The notes: a model not told the origin generated them from the letters alone. 56,696 nucleotides of DNA from an uncultured Duncaniella sp. (GCA_910587515.1 CAJULW010000011.1:1-56696); one strand, 5' to 3'; counted from the first letter of the stretch, positions 42,555 through 50,614 are shown. Program-made: numbers and translations.

Positions 42555-43697
42555 ATGAAGAAGCTTCTTCTCACCACAATAGCGATACTTGTCTCAGCCG
42601 CGGCCCTCGCCCAGCAATCAAGTAGTAGCAGTGTCGTCCGCCGTCGCGGAACCAACGATAATGGCACACGAAAAAACACAACCGGAGTCACACAACGTAT
42701 GCAATCGCACTACGAAAACGAACCGATGAGCGACTCCGAACTGCAATGGATGCGTGTAATATACCGTCAACTCGATCTCACAAAAGAAGCCAACGCAGCC
42801 CTTTACTATCCCGACGAACCAATCGAAGGTCAGGAAAACCTATTCCGGATAATCCTGCGTAACATGGCTTCGGGAGATCTTTCGGCATACGAATATCTTG
42901 ACGGCCGGGAGATATTTTCGGATACATACAAAGTAAAAATGCGTGATATCCTCGACCGTTTCCATATTCTTTATACCGACGCTAAAGGATCGACCGAAAA
43001 GAAACCCAGTTTTGTTATCGAAGAAGCCGATGTCCCAGCCTCGGAAGTTCTCACATATTACATCATCGAGCGTTGGGAATTAGACAAACGTTCCAACCGT
43101 ATGCGCACTCGTGTCGATGCTGTTTGTCCGGTACTGCACCGTGCGGGAGATTTTGGAGGTGAAGCCATAAAATATCCCATGTTCTGGGTAAAATACGATG
43201 AAATCCGCCCATATCTTTCAACCCAGAACATCTTCACAAACGACGACAACAATCTCGCCACATGTACTTACGACGATTACTTTCAACTCGGACTTTACAA
43301 CGGCGAGATATATAAGACCCGTAATCTGAGAAACAGATCCCTTATGCAGATACATCAGGGACCTGACGAACTTGCCCATGCGCAAGACAGTATCCAAAAA
43401 CGCCTCGAAAGCTATGAAGACAAGCTTTGGGTTCCATCGCTTGAAGAACTCGCGGCACGTCGTGAAGCCGCTGAAAAAGCCGAACTCACCGCAGAGGGTC
43501 AAAACACGAGTGACGGAGAAAACCTCAGCGAATCAGACTCAGATAAAAAAAATGTCCGTTCGTCACGCGCGTCACGTTCCAAACGCGGCTCTGCCGTCAA
43601 AAGCAAATCTAAACCGGCCAAAGTAAAGAAACCTAAAGCACCCAAAGCCAAAAGTTCGTCATCGGCGGTAAGGTCCGTACGTAACCGAAAACGTTAA
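42555..43697 (+). CDS. porN: T9SS ring protein PorN (GldN) with basic C-terminal tail
   Basis: PorN is the periplasmic partner of PorK in the ring. The 380-residue product has a signal peptide (about 1-19, ALAQ). The core contains MSDSELQWMRVIYRQLDL, YYPDEPIEGQENLFRII, ILTYYIIERWELDKRSNRM and YPMFWVKYDEIRPYLSTQNIF, typical of GldN. After about residue 300 the family core ends. A tail of about 75 residues follows: first acidic (EGQNTSDGENLSESDSDKKN), then Lys/Arg/Ser/Ala-rich (KSKSKPAKVKKPKAPKAK). Such a tail could bind peptidoglycan or RNA-like polyanions or simply be disordered. It ends the operon. Confidence 0.92.
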   Translation: MKKLLLTTIAILVSAAALAQQSSSSSVVRRRGTNDNGTRKNTTGVTQRMQSHYENEPMSDSELQWMRVIYRQLDLTKEANAALYYPDEPIEGQENLFRIILRNMASGDLSAYEYLDGREIFSDTYKVKMRDILDRFHILYTDAKGSTEKKPSFVIEEADVPASEVLTYYIIERWELDKRSNRMRTRVDAVCPVLHRAGDFGGEAIKYPMFWVKYDEIRPYLSTQNIFTNDDNNLATCTYDDYFQLGLYNGEIYKTRNLRNRSLMQIHQGPDELAHAQDSIQKRLESYEDKLWVPSLEELAARREAAEKAELTAEGQNTSDGENLSESDSDKKNVRSSRASRSKRGSAVKSKSKPAKVKKPKAPKAKSSSSAVRSVRNRKR

Positions 43698-43721
43698 CCT
43701 AACATATTTATACGGCCTCCG

Positions 43722-43828
43722 GTCGGCAACAACATATTCTCCCGTCGGAACAGACCACCCACAAAGACCTTCCTCACAGCTTGCAAAACAAGGTCAGTGG
43801 CCGAATCCGACGGGAGTGTCATACCGAC
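43722..43828 (-). ncRNA. Candidate structured RNA between porN and the choloylglycine hydrolase gene
   Basis: Nested pairings are visible on the plus-strand coordinates. The outer stem is 43722-43728 with 43822-43828 and the main 11-bp stem is CTCCCGTCGGA (43740-43749 plus the preceding base) with 43807-43817. Further in, 43753-43758 pairs with 43797-43802 and 43766-43771 with 43790-43795, around an 18-base loop. Two of these stems hold positions that are G-U wobbles on the minus strand but A-C mismatches on the plus strand, so the RNA is more likely transcribed leftward. A CAACTTTG box (43852-43845, one mismatch to consensus) could be its promoter. No T-run terminator was found. A long hairpin with interior loops is the shape of 6S- or SRP-like RNAs, but I find no match to their conserved bases. 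Confidence 0.4.
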
Positions 43829-43894
43829 AAAACATAAACGCGGGCAAAGTTGTTATTGTGTATATAAAATCACATACACACAATTTCAACTGTC

Positions 43895-44932
43895 ATGAAA
43901 TCGAAACTTATCGCTATAGCAATAGCAGCAACGGTCCTTGCAGGCACACAGCAGGCAGAGGGATGCTCCCGTATATTGTATACAGGAAATGACAGTCTGC
44001 GCATAGTAGGACGCTCGCTCGACTGGAAAACTCCCATTCCAACGAATATATATGTATACCCGCGTGGCATAAAAAAAATAAGTCATTCACTGCCTGGAGC
44101 AAAAGAATGGACCTCAAAATACGGAGCGGTCTATGCAGTAGGCTATGACGGAGGAGTGACAGAAGGGATGAATGAAAAAGGTCTCGTAGTCAACGGCCTT
44201 TTCTGCAAAGGGACAATCTACGTCAACGACTCCACAAAAAACCGGCCTCCGATGTCGCTCGCTGTGTTTCCGGCCTGGATACTCGACCAATGCGCCACAA
44301 CACAAGAAGCTGTCGACTTATTAAAACGTCACGATTTCAATGTATCCGGAGCGACTTTTGACGGAGGCACAATATCAGCGCTTCACTGGGGCATCACAGA
44401 CGCCACCGGACAATCCGCCATGGTAGAGTTTGACCACGGGACGATACGCATATATCAAGGACAGGATATCCCTGTACTTACAAACGATCCCACCTTCCCG
44501 GAAATAAACGCAATAAACAACTATTGGATAAAGAAAGGAGGTTCCCACACATTACCAGGCACTGTATCAAGCCCTGACCGTTTCGTTCGTGCATACTTTT
44601 TTAACAACAACGTTGAAAAAACCTCCGATGCAGAACTCGGATTGAGCATCGCTCGTTCACTAATGTTCAATGTCTCCGTCCCGTACACCTACACAGTGGA
44701 AGGAGAAGGAAATGTCAGCTCCACACAATGGAGATCGTTCGCCAACCTACGTGACCGTCTTTATTATTTCGACATAGCCACAAACCTTGGTGTTTTCTAT
44801 ATCGACCTAAATAAATGCGATCTTCGTTCCGGAGCACCGGTCATGAAAATTGACACATCAAAAAGCAATGGATATCTCGGAGATGTCACCTCTAAAATGG
44901 TCAAGACAAAACCTTTCGATCCAATGTTCTGA
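43895..44932 (+). CDS. Choloylglycine hydrolase family enzyme (bile salt hydrolase / penicillin acylase type)
   Basis: The 345-residue exported Ntn-hydrolase has the expected catalytic N-terminal nucleophile Cys24 right after the signal peptide (AEG/CSRILYTG). Other family landmarks are GRSLDW (Arg and Asp of the active site), YGAVYAVGYDGGVTEGMNEKGLVVNGL, VLTNDPTFPEI and the SSPDRFVRAYF Arg. It would cleave amide bonds such as glycine or taurine conjugates of bile acids, or other acyl amides, in the periplasm. Gut Bacteroidota bile salt hydrolases have this exported form, but penicillin V acylases look similar and the sequence does not settle which. It has an apparent strong terminator downstream and no clear -7 box. 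Confidence 0.87.
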   Translation: MKSKLIAIAIAATVLAGTQQAEGCSRILYTGNDSLRIVGRSLDWKTPIPTNIYVYPRGIKKISHSLPGAKEWTSKYGAVYAVGYDGGVTEGMNEKGLVVNGLFCKGTIYVNDSTKNRPPMSLAVFPAWILDQCATTQEAVDLLKRHDFNVSGATFDGGTISALHWGITDATGQSAMVEFDHGTIRIYQGQDIPVLTNDPTFPEINAINNYWIKKGGSHTLPGTVSSPDRFVRAYFFNNNVEKTSDAELGLSIARSLMFNVSVPYTYTVEGEGNVSSTQWRSFANLRDRLYYFDIATNLGVFYIDLNKCDLRSGAPVMKIDTSKSNGYLGDVTSKMVKTKPFDPMF

Positions 44933-44985
44933 TCAGGTATATCATATTAACTCTATAAAACTATAAAAACACACACTGTCCCCCT

Positions 44986-45033
44986 CCCTTCACACCGGCC
45001 GGCCCGACACGCCACCGGGTGAAGGGATTTTTT
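44986..45033 (+). terminator. Terminator after the choloylglycine hydrolase gene
   Basis: CCCTTCAC (44986-44993) pairs with GTGAAGGG (45019-45026), with CCGG/CCGG pairing possible inside, followed by ATTTTTT. It lies 54 bases after the stop. Confidence 0.75.
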
Positions 45034-45035
45034 GC

Positions 45036-45068
45036 TTTTGCATATCGGAGAATATTTTCATATCTTTG
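45036..45068 (+). promoter_or_regulatory. Promoter of the sorting-domain protein / diacylglycerol kinase unit
   Basis: TTTTG (45036-45040) and TATCTTTG (45061-45068) are 20 bases apart, an ideal -33/-7 pair immediately after the preceding terminator. The start point is near 45073, giving a leader of about 37 nt to the ATG at 45110. Confidence 0.65.
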
Positions 45069-45109
45069 CAAAATATATGAGGCCAAGGCCACAACCAACA
45101 GTTTTCGAC

Positions 45110-45433
45110 ATGCGTCAACTAATTGTCATTATGATTGTTGCAATCACTGCGATGCTATCATTCGGGGCTTCTCCCCGATGGGAGGCTATCGACGTGCCCG
45201 GACGCATATTCAGCGAACAGAAATCGGACTCCGAGACCGGAACAGAAATCGCAGTGCGCGACAGTTTTATCTATATAGCCTCTACTCGACCCGTTACAGT
45301 GAAAGTCTTCACCATACTTGGCCAACTAATATCGCAAGAGACAGTCCCCGCAGGAACACATCGTCTGCAAATGGGTGCAAAAGGAATATATATTCTTAAA
45401 ATAGGGAGCACAACCCGACGCGTGACAATCTGA
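45110..45433 (+). CDS. Tiny exported protein consisting mostly of a T9SS-like C-terminal sorting domain
   Basis: The 107-residue product has a signal peptide (MRQLIVIMIVAITAMLSFGA) and then about 85 residues. The last 60 read like a type A T9SS sorting domain: a short strand (DSFIYIASTRPVTVKVFTIL), the G-Q-L turn, QETVPAGTHRLQM, then GIYILKIGSTTRRVTI with the Gly-Ile-Tyr and a basic end. There is no cargo domain. It may be a secreted peptide, a decoy or regulator of the sortase, or the remnant of a larger cargo gene. The start at 45110 is chosen because of the signal peptide and the promoter. Its stop overlaps the start of the next gene (TGATG). Confidence 0.65.
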   Translation: MRQLIVIMIVAITAMLSFGASPRWEAIDVPGRIFSEQKSDSETGTEIAVRDSFIYIASTRPVTVKVFTILGQLISQETVPAGTHRLQMGAKGIYILKIGSTTRRVTI

Positions 45434-46395
45434 TGCCGAAAGCACGTCTAATCATCAATCCGATCTCCGGCACGCGAAACAAAGCCGGACTTGACCGCTT
45501 GGTAACTGACGCTCTCAGACCTTTAGGCTGGGACGTTGAAGTTGCATACACAAAAGGTCATGGCGACGCCACACGTCTGGCCGGGACTGCGATAGAAAAA
45601 GGATACGAAACAGTCATAGCCGCCGGAGGTGACGGAACCATAAACGAGACAGCAGAAGCTCTTTGCGGAACAGGAGTGGTGCTCGGCATACTCCCTTGCG
45701 GATCAGGCAACGGACTCGCACGCCATTTGGGCATACCTATCGACATACGCGAAGGGCTGAAAGTCATACTTGAAAACCACGCGACAGACATTGACTTCGC
45801 CACTGTCAATGACAAAAAATTTTTCTGTACATGCGGAGTAGGCTTTGACGCTGCAGTCAGCGAAGCATTTGCCAAGAAGAAAACCAGAGGCAAACTGACA
45901 TATATCCAAAGTACATTCGAAACATACGCGACGTACAAGCCTGAACACTATACAATCAGTGCCAATGGCAAGAAACTTACCGAACGTGCTTTTCTTGTAG
46001 CCGTATGCAACGCCTCACAATATGGCAACAACGCATACATCGCACCCAGCGCCTCGATCAACGACGGTTTGCTCGATGTCACTATAATCCATGCCGGTAA
46101 CACGCTCTCGACTGCGCTTGTAGGGGTCGACATGCTGACAGGATTGATCGAACGCAACATGCTAATTCACACTTTCCGGACAGACAATCTGGTGATAGAA
46201 CGCGAACACCGTGGGCCATCACATGTCGACGGAGAGCCTACGGAGATGGACGAAAAACTATGCATACGGTGTCACCACAACGGACTGCGAGTTTTCACCC
46301 CTACCGTAGTCCATCCGTTCAAACCGATACTCACACCGGTATCGGCCATGCTGAGCGACTTCCGTATAGCCGTCAACAATCTGTTCCAGAAATAA
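45433..46395 (+). CDS. Diacylglycerol/lipid kinase family protein
   Basis: The 320-residue protein belongs to the DAGK catalytic family (YegS/BmrU/DgkB type). N-terminal ARLIINPISGTRNK, the nucleotide loop VIAAGGDGTINETAEALCGT, GILPCGSGNGLARHLGIP and the C-terminal HVDGEPTEM motif are all present. It would phosphorylate a lipid such as diacylglycerol or a sphingoid base; Bacteroidota make sphingolipids, so the latter is possible but unproven. The start overlaps the stop of the sorting-domain gene, which suggests coupled translation. A terminator follows. Confidence 0.9.
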   Translation: MPKARLIINPISGTRNKAGLDRLVTDALRPLGWDVEVAYTKGHGDATRLAGTAIEKGYETVIAAGGDGTINETAEALCGTGVVLGILPCGSGNGLARHLGIPIDIREGLKVILENHATDIDFATVNDKKFFCTCGVGFDAAVSEAFAKKKTRGKLTYIQSTFETYATYKPEHYTISANGKKLTERAFLVAVCNASQYGNNAYIAPSASINDGLLDVTIIHAGNTLSTALVGVDMLTGLIERNMLIHTFRTDNLVIEREHRGPSHVDGEPTEMDEKLCIRCHHNGLRVFTPTVVHPFKPILTPVSAMLSDFRIAVNNLFQK

Positions 46396-46424
46396 TAGAC
46401 TGTATATACCTTAACAAAAAAACT

Positions 46425-46463
46425 ATCGCGTCAGATGAACAGATTCATCAGGCGCGATGTTTT
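46425..46463 (+). terminator. Terminator after the diacylglycerol kinase gene
   Basis: ATCGCG (46425-46430) pairs with CGCGAT (46453-46458) and GATGAA (46434-46439) with TTCATC (46444-46449), separated by an unpaired 3/3 interior loop; GTTTT follows. An apparent upstream start at 46435 for the next gene lies inside this hairpin and is rejected. Confidence 0.6.
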
Positions 46464-46488
46464 AAATAATAAACGTCAACTATTGTTT

Positions 46489-47673
46489 ATGAAAAGGAGC
46501 ACAAGATTGTTAATGGTGTTAGCAGCATTATATCCCTTGGGCATGTCTGCCCGGGGGATTGCTGACATCATAGCCTCACTCGAAAATACCGGATGCTACG
46601 AGGCAAAAGCCAATTTCAGCGTCACACTGCCACAAAGCGACAAAGATGTAATATACAACATACACCTTACCTCCTCTCCCGCTCCGGACGATACCCTTGC
46701 CCCATGCTCATATCGGACTGACTGGCAACTCGAAACTCCTTCAGGAAAAGTAGAGGGATTCTCAGCCTATTTCAACGGACATCACTACCGATACCGCAAC
46801 GAGCGTCTTCAGGAATATCATTTTGAATGGGACTCTATCCCCTTTCTACTCGGTGGGAAAAAAGATGGAGTCCAGACCAATGCGCAATTTTCCGACCTAT
46901 ATCCAGGATTTATCGCACGAGAGTTGAGATCGATGACAACAGATCCACACTACAGCCTCAAGATTGAAGACTCAAAAATTTTTGACGGAAAGAAAGCCGT
47001 CGAAATCACCGCATTAATGACAATCAACGATATCACCGCAGCGGAGAAAAAATTTATCTTCGACGCGACATCTCTATTGCCTTTAAAGATCGACACAGAA
47101 AGTAATCCCGGACAGATAACCGAGCAGTCCGTTGTTGTGACATACATATACCCGCAACGTATGCACTGCCCCGATTTTAACGAGAAAGAATTGGCAGAAA
47201 GTTATCCGGACGCATTCGACAAATACCGGGAAAACAACTTCAAAATTGAAAATCTTGCCGGGACGCAGCTCCCAACATTTTCACTGCCAACAACCACAGG
47301 AGAACGTTACACCTACCATCGTGGAAACAACTTCCGCGCTCCTACGATAATAGTACTGCTCGATCCGACCGCAGGATTCAACAGCGAAATCGTAAATGAA
47401 GTCCGCAGCGCAGTCGACAATCTTCCGGTTCAGACCGACGTGATATGGGTATTCAATTCGACAAACCTCGAATCCATCGAAACCATAGTACCATCAATCA
47501 AAGAAGGAGAACATCTGTTGATGAACGGAAGATCGCTCGTCCGTGACTGTGGAGCCGCCTCACTTCCTGTCCTTATCATGGCCGACAGCAAAGGAAAAGT
47601 CAGAAATGTCACTCTCGGGCTCAACAAGGATTTAGGAAATATTGTTTTACAGACAATGGCGCTTCTTGATTAA
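46489..47673 (+). CDS. Exported protein with degenerate thioredoxin-like C-terminal domain
   Basis: The product is 394 residues from the ATG at 46489, where a signal peptide begins (MKRSTRLLMVLAALYPLGMSARG). The N-terminal 240 residues resemble outer-membrane lipoprotein-carrier/DUF4292-like beta proteins (ADIIASLENTGCYEAKANFSVTLP, PSGKVEGFSAYFNGHHYRY). The C-terminus (about 275-394) is AhpC/TlpA-like: GTQLPTFSLPTTTGERYTY, TIIVLLDPTAGFNSE where the Cys motif should be, and ASLPVLIMADSKGKV with the cis-Pro. No active-site cysteine is left, so it is probably a non-redox protein. The function is unknown. It is separated from the next gene (tpx) by 61 bp. Confidence 0.7.
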   Translation: MKRSTRLLMVLAALYPLGMSARGIADIIASLENTGCYEAKANFSVTLPQSDKDVIYNIHLTSSPAPDDTLAPCSYRTDWQLETPSGKVEGFSAYFNGHHYRYRNERLQEYHFEWDSIPFLLGGKKDGVQTNAQFSDLYPGFIARELRSMTTDPHYSLKIEDSKIFDGKKAVEITALMTINDITAAEKKFIFDATSLLPLKIDTESNPGQITEQSVVVTYIYPQRMHCPDFNEKELAESYPDAFDKYRENNFKIENLAGTQLPTFSLPTTTGERYTYHRGNNFRAPTIIVLLDPTAGFNSEIVNEVRSAVDNLPVQTDVIWVFNSTNLESIETIVPSIKEGEHLLMNGRSLVRDCGAASLPVLIMADSKGKVRNVTLGLNKDLGNIVLQTMALLD

Positions 47674-47734
47674 GCCTACAATCATACAGTCGCCTCAAAA
47701 ACACAAACTGAAAACCAAATACTATTAACTATAT

Positions 47735-48241
47735 ATGGAAACCGTATTATTTAAAGGGCAGCCATGCCACACCTGCGGAACATTGCCTTCAGTAGGAGAA
47801 ACCGCACCGTGCTTTCATCTCGCAGGTCAGGACTTATCTCAAATAATCTGCACAGATTACGCTGGAAAACGGATCGTACTCAACATTTTCCCCAGCCTTG
47901 ACACAGAAGTTTGCGCAAGGAGTGTACGGCGTTTTAACGAAGAAGCCACCAAAATGGAAAATGTTGTCGTCATCTGTGTATCAATGGATCTTCCATTCGC
48001 AATGGGACGCTTCTGCACTGTCGAAAACATCAGGAATGTCGTATTCGGCTCTGCATTCCGCTCGCCTCTTTTCGGTCAAAAATATGGAGTGCAACTCGTC
48101 GACGGACCGCTCGCAGGCCTGCTCACACGAGCGGTTATCATCCTTGACGAAAACCGTCGCGTGATCTTCCGTGATCTTGTCGGAGAAATCACCGAAGAGC
48201 CAGACTACGAAGCCGCGCTCAAAGTGCTTGGACAACAATAA
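47735..48241 (+). CDS. tpx: Thiol peroxidase (atypical 2-Cys peroxiredoxin)
   Basis: The 168-residue Tpx reduces hydrogen and alkyl peroxides using thioredoxin. The peroxidatic Cys60 lies in LNIFPSLDTEVCARSV and the resolving Cys94 in FAMGRFCTVENI, as in E. coli Tpx. The C-terminal RAVIILDENRRVIFRDLV segment is typical. Length is normal. Unusual is a third cysteine set near the N-terminus, a CHTCG motif (Cys11, Cys14) plus Cys26, which canonical Tpx proteins lack; it may modify redox partner choice or bind metal. It is followed by a terminator and converges with the DJ-1 gene. Confidence 0.93.
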   Translation: METVLFKGQPCHTCGTLPSVGETAPCFHLAGQDLSQIICTDYAGKRIVLNIFPSLDTEVCARSVRRFNEEATKMENVVVICVSMDLPFAMGRFCTVENIRNVVFGSAFRSPLFGQKYGVQLVDGPLAGLLTRAVIILDENRRVIFRDLVGEITEEPDYEAALKVLGQQ

Positions 48242-48272
48242 GCGACAACAACTATCCATCACCTAAAATTAA

Positions 48273-48312
48273 AAAGCAGTCCGTCTCCGTCGATCGGTTT
48301 TCGGACTGCTTT
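48273..48312. terminator. Bidirectional terminator between tpx and the DJ-1 gene
   Basis: AAAGCAGTCCG (48273-48283) pairs perfectly with CGGACTGCTTT (48302-48312), with an 18-base loop, flanked by A and T tracts. Stops at 48241 and 48387 converge on it. Confidence 0.75.
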
Positions 48313-48386
48313 ATTTTATCAGAATTCTTTAATGACAGATATAAAATCGTAAAAAACGGTCTTTCACATCATCCCTATACAAGGCA

Positions 48387-48938
48387 CTAAAGCAATATAC
48401 CCTCAGCGACAGTATCAGCTGTCGATTTACAGTCAAGAGATTCAATAATTTTAAGAGCGAAAGGTATAGCCGACGACGGACCGTTGGCAGTTATCACATT
48501 GCGGTCCGAGACAACACGTTCTTCTTTATGGCGACCACCTCCGGCAGTCACGCCATCCTCAAATCCCGGATAGCAAGTGACTTCGTAACCATCGACAATA
48601 CCCAAAGGAGCAAGCACTACAGCCGGAGCGGCACATATAGCGGCAATCTTGCCGCCACGCATATGTTGCGCGGTCAACAACTCACACACCCGATTATCCG
48701 CAGCGAGATTAGAGGCTCCGGGCATCCCACCGGGTAATATATACATCTTTGCACCGGAATGACACTCATCAAGTGTGATATCCGCCACAACCTCCACACC
48801 GTGGGCGCCCTTCACAGCGAGAACGGGATTGATTGAAACCGTCTTGACCTCTATTCCCGCACGACGAAGAATATCAAGCGTCGCAAGTGCCTCGATTTCC
48901 TCAAAACCGTCGGCAAGAAACATGTAAGTTTTATCCAT
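48387..48938 (-). CDS. DJ-1/PfpI family protein
   Basis: The 183-residue cytoplasmic protein is of the DJ-1/ThiJ/YajL type. FLADGFEEIEALATLDILRRAG supplies the conserved Glu, MYILPGGMPGASNLAAD the second loop, and IAAICAAPAVVLAPLGI the nucleophile-elbow Cys near residue 101, with TCYPGFE after it. Family members act in protection against carbonyl or oxidative stress (glyoxalase or deglycase activity is debated). Placement next to tpx is consistent with an oxidative-stress role. A possible -7 box TAAATTTG on the minus strand (49034-49027) lies about 90 bases upstream. Confidence 0.9.
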   Translation of the reverse strand: MDKTYMFLADGFEEIEALATLDILRRAGIEVKTVSINPVLAVKGAHGVEVVADITLDECHSGAKMYILPGGMPGASNLAADNRVCELLTAQHMRGGKIAAICAAPAVVLAPLGIVDGYEVTCYPGFEDGVTAGGGRHKEERVVSDRNVITANGPSSAIPFALKIIESLDCKSTADTVAEGILL

Positions 48939-49180
48939 ATACTTTATATTGTTATAAAATCACTGTCGTATTCTTTCTTATATGACTATATCCAACACAA
49001 ATATACTCACAAGTCGAACGCAATGACAAATTTATTTGCACATTGCCGAGCGGGTGTATATTGCATCTATGCAAATATAATCAATATCCGCAGTAAATCA
49101 AAAGCGAATGCCGTCAGCCAGCCAACGATCCTCAAAAAAACTGATTGAGAAAATACATTTAAATTTTCGGTTTCTTTTAG

Positions 49181-49188
49181 TAAATTTG
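49181..49188 (+). promoter_or_regulatory. -7 box of the apbE gene
   Basis: TAAATTTG is a full TAnnTTTG match, with T-rich but not TTG sequence at -33. Start near 49193; leader of about 26 nt to the ATG at 49219. It argues against reading frames that begin farther upstream. Confidence 0.45.
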
Positions 49189-49218
49189 GCGAAAAAATCA
49201 CAGAATCTTTTGCGACCG

Positions 49219-50226
49219 ATGAGAAATAAGACATTTTATATCGCGTGTATCATAACATTATCGACCCTTATATCTTGCGGCAGGCGAGAAAATTACCGAA
49301 CTCTGCAAGGTGGAGTCTGGAACACCACATACAATATATGTTATGATTCCAAGACGGATCTGCGCGATTCTGTGATAGCTATTTTCCGTGAAATTGAAAA
49401 CTCGCTGTCGCCATTCAACGACAGTTCTCTTATCTCTCGGATAAACCGCGGAGACGATTTCAAGACCGACTCTTTGCTTCGACGGATATTCAACGCCTCG
49501 CTAATTGTCAACCGCCAAAGCAAAGGAGCTTTTGATCCCACCGTAGCTCCTTTGGTCAATCTATGGGGTTTCGGATACAGAAATTCAGGAGCCGAACCGA
49601 CCAAAGCAGCGATAGACAGCGTACTGCCTTTCGTCGGCATCAACGATTGCCGGATCGATAGCTCCGGTACGATACTGAAAAAATCAACCGGAACAGAATT
49701 CAATTTTTCAGCTATCACGAAAGGTTACGGATGTGATCTGATCGGTGAAATGTTGCTACGCAACGGCTGCCATGACTACCTGGTCGAGATCGGAGGCGAA
49801 ATCGCATTGAACGGGCACAATCCCCGTGGCGAAAAATGGCACATAATGATCGACTCTCCTATCGATAACGACACAGCCGTCATCCATCAAAAAATGGCCG
49901 TAATCGAAGTAACAGACGGAGGTTTAGCCACGTCAGGCAATTACCGTAACTTTAAGACCACATCATCGGGACGTATATGGCACACAATAAATCCGACCGA
50001 CGGACATCCGGCACACACAGACATCCTGTCAGTAACGATAATCGCCCCTAACACCATGCTCGCAGACGCATACGCCACAGCCTGTATGGCAATGACAGAA
50101 GAAAACGCCCTATCGATGATCGAAAGTATCGAAAATATCGAAGCGCTTTTCATAACATTAAATCCTGTCGACTCATCTTTTTGCATACGCCAATCATCCG
50201 GGTTCCCCAAAATATCGGACCGATAG
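49219..50226 (+). CDS. apbE: FAD:protein FMN transferase (ApbE) lipoprotein
   Basis: ApbE covalently attaches FMN to Thr/Ser of exported electron-transfer subunits such as RnfD/RnfG and NqrB/NqrC. From the ATG at 49219 the protein has 335 residues and a lipobox ISC (Cys20). Family motifs are TYNICYD, ISRINRGDD, SKGAFDPTVAPLVNLWGFG, FSAITKGYGCDLIGEMLL, YLVEIGGEIALNGHNPRGEKW, the VTDGGLATSGNYRNF region and WHTINPTDGHPA with LADAYATACMAM (Mg- and FAD-binding). The N-terminal start is set by the lipobox and the promoter. It fits the need to flavinylate Rnf or Nqr subunits, only two of which are in this window. Confidence 0.93.
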   Translation: MRNKTFYIACIITLSTLISCGRRENYRTLQGGVWNTTYNICYDSKTDLRDSVIAIFREIENSLSPFNDSSLISRINRGDDFKTDSLLRRIFNASLIVNRQSKGAFDPTVAPLVNLWGFGYRNSGAEPTKAAIDSVLPFVGINDCRIDSSGTILKKSTGTEFNFSAITKGYGCDLIGEMLLRNGCHDYLVEIGGEIALNGHNPRGEKWHIMIDSPIDNDTAVIHQKMAVIEVTDGGLATSGNYRNFKTTSSGRIWHTINPTDGHPAHTDILSVTIIAPNTMLADAYATACMAMTEENALSMIESIENIEALFITLNPVDSSFCIRQSSGFPKISDR

Positions 50227-50402
50227 GCCATTGTGACGGTTCCGTCGAAGCCATAATCAGTGTTACCGATGTCAACACATAGCCGGAAAATCAACATTTA
50301 ACAATGTTAATCCGCATCGTTAAATGACTCTTCACAGTATCCCGGAAACGGCATCTTATGTTAAAAAACATATTTTTATAGCAGAATTCCAAAAATAACA
50401 TC

Positions 50403-50410
50403 TAACTTTG
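50403..50410 (+). promoter_or_regulatory. -7 box of the small-ORF transcription unit
   Basis: TAACTTTG is a full TAnnTTTG match with no clear -33 element. Start near 50415; it precedes two small ORFs, a structured element and the terminator ending at 51005. Confidence 0.5.
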
Positions 50411-50491
50411 TGCCGTATTAGATTGTATATAGTATATAACGTTCAATAAGGAAAAGATTGTTTTTTAGGTTTAATCAAAAATTCTGCAACT

Positions 50492-50614
50492 ATGACCAAC
50501 ATGCTAAAGGTTTTCAAAGCAGACGTTCACTCAATATTTCATGCGCTCGGAGAGCGTGACTGTTTCCGGGTCACCGGAGACTGCACACCGCGCTTCCATG
50601 ACGAACAAAAGTGA
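50492..50614 (+). CDS. Small ORF of 40 residues, unrecognised
   Basis: Starts at ATG 50492 and stops with TGA at 50614. The product is soluble-looking, with a basic, amphipathic start (MTNMLKVFKADVHSIFHAL) and two cysteines around a charged centre (GERDCFRVTGDC), ending DEQK. No membrane helix or signal peptide is present. It is the first gene of a short unit with its own promoter. Coding status is not proven: there is no homologue I recognise. An alternative reading is a leader peptide. Confidence 0.45.
   Translation: MTNMLKVFKADVHSIFHALGERDCFRVTGDCTPRFHDEQK

Noticed and set aside
43722..43828. Cobalamin riboswitch on the minus strand
   Set aside because: Two short stretches resemble cobalamin-element motifs (GCCACTG and GGAAGG), but the B12 box and the upstream core are missing, so the resemblance was not accepted.
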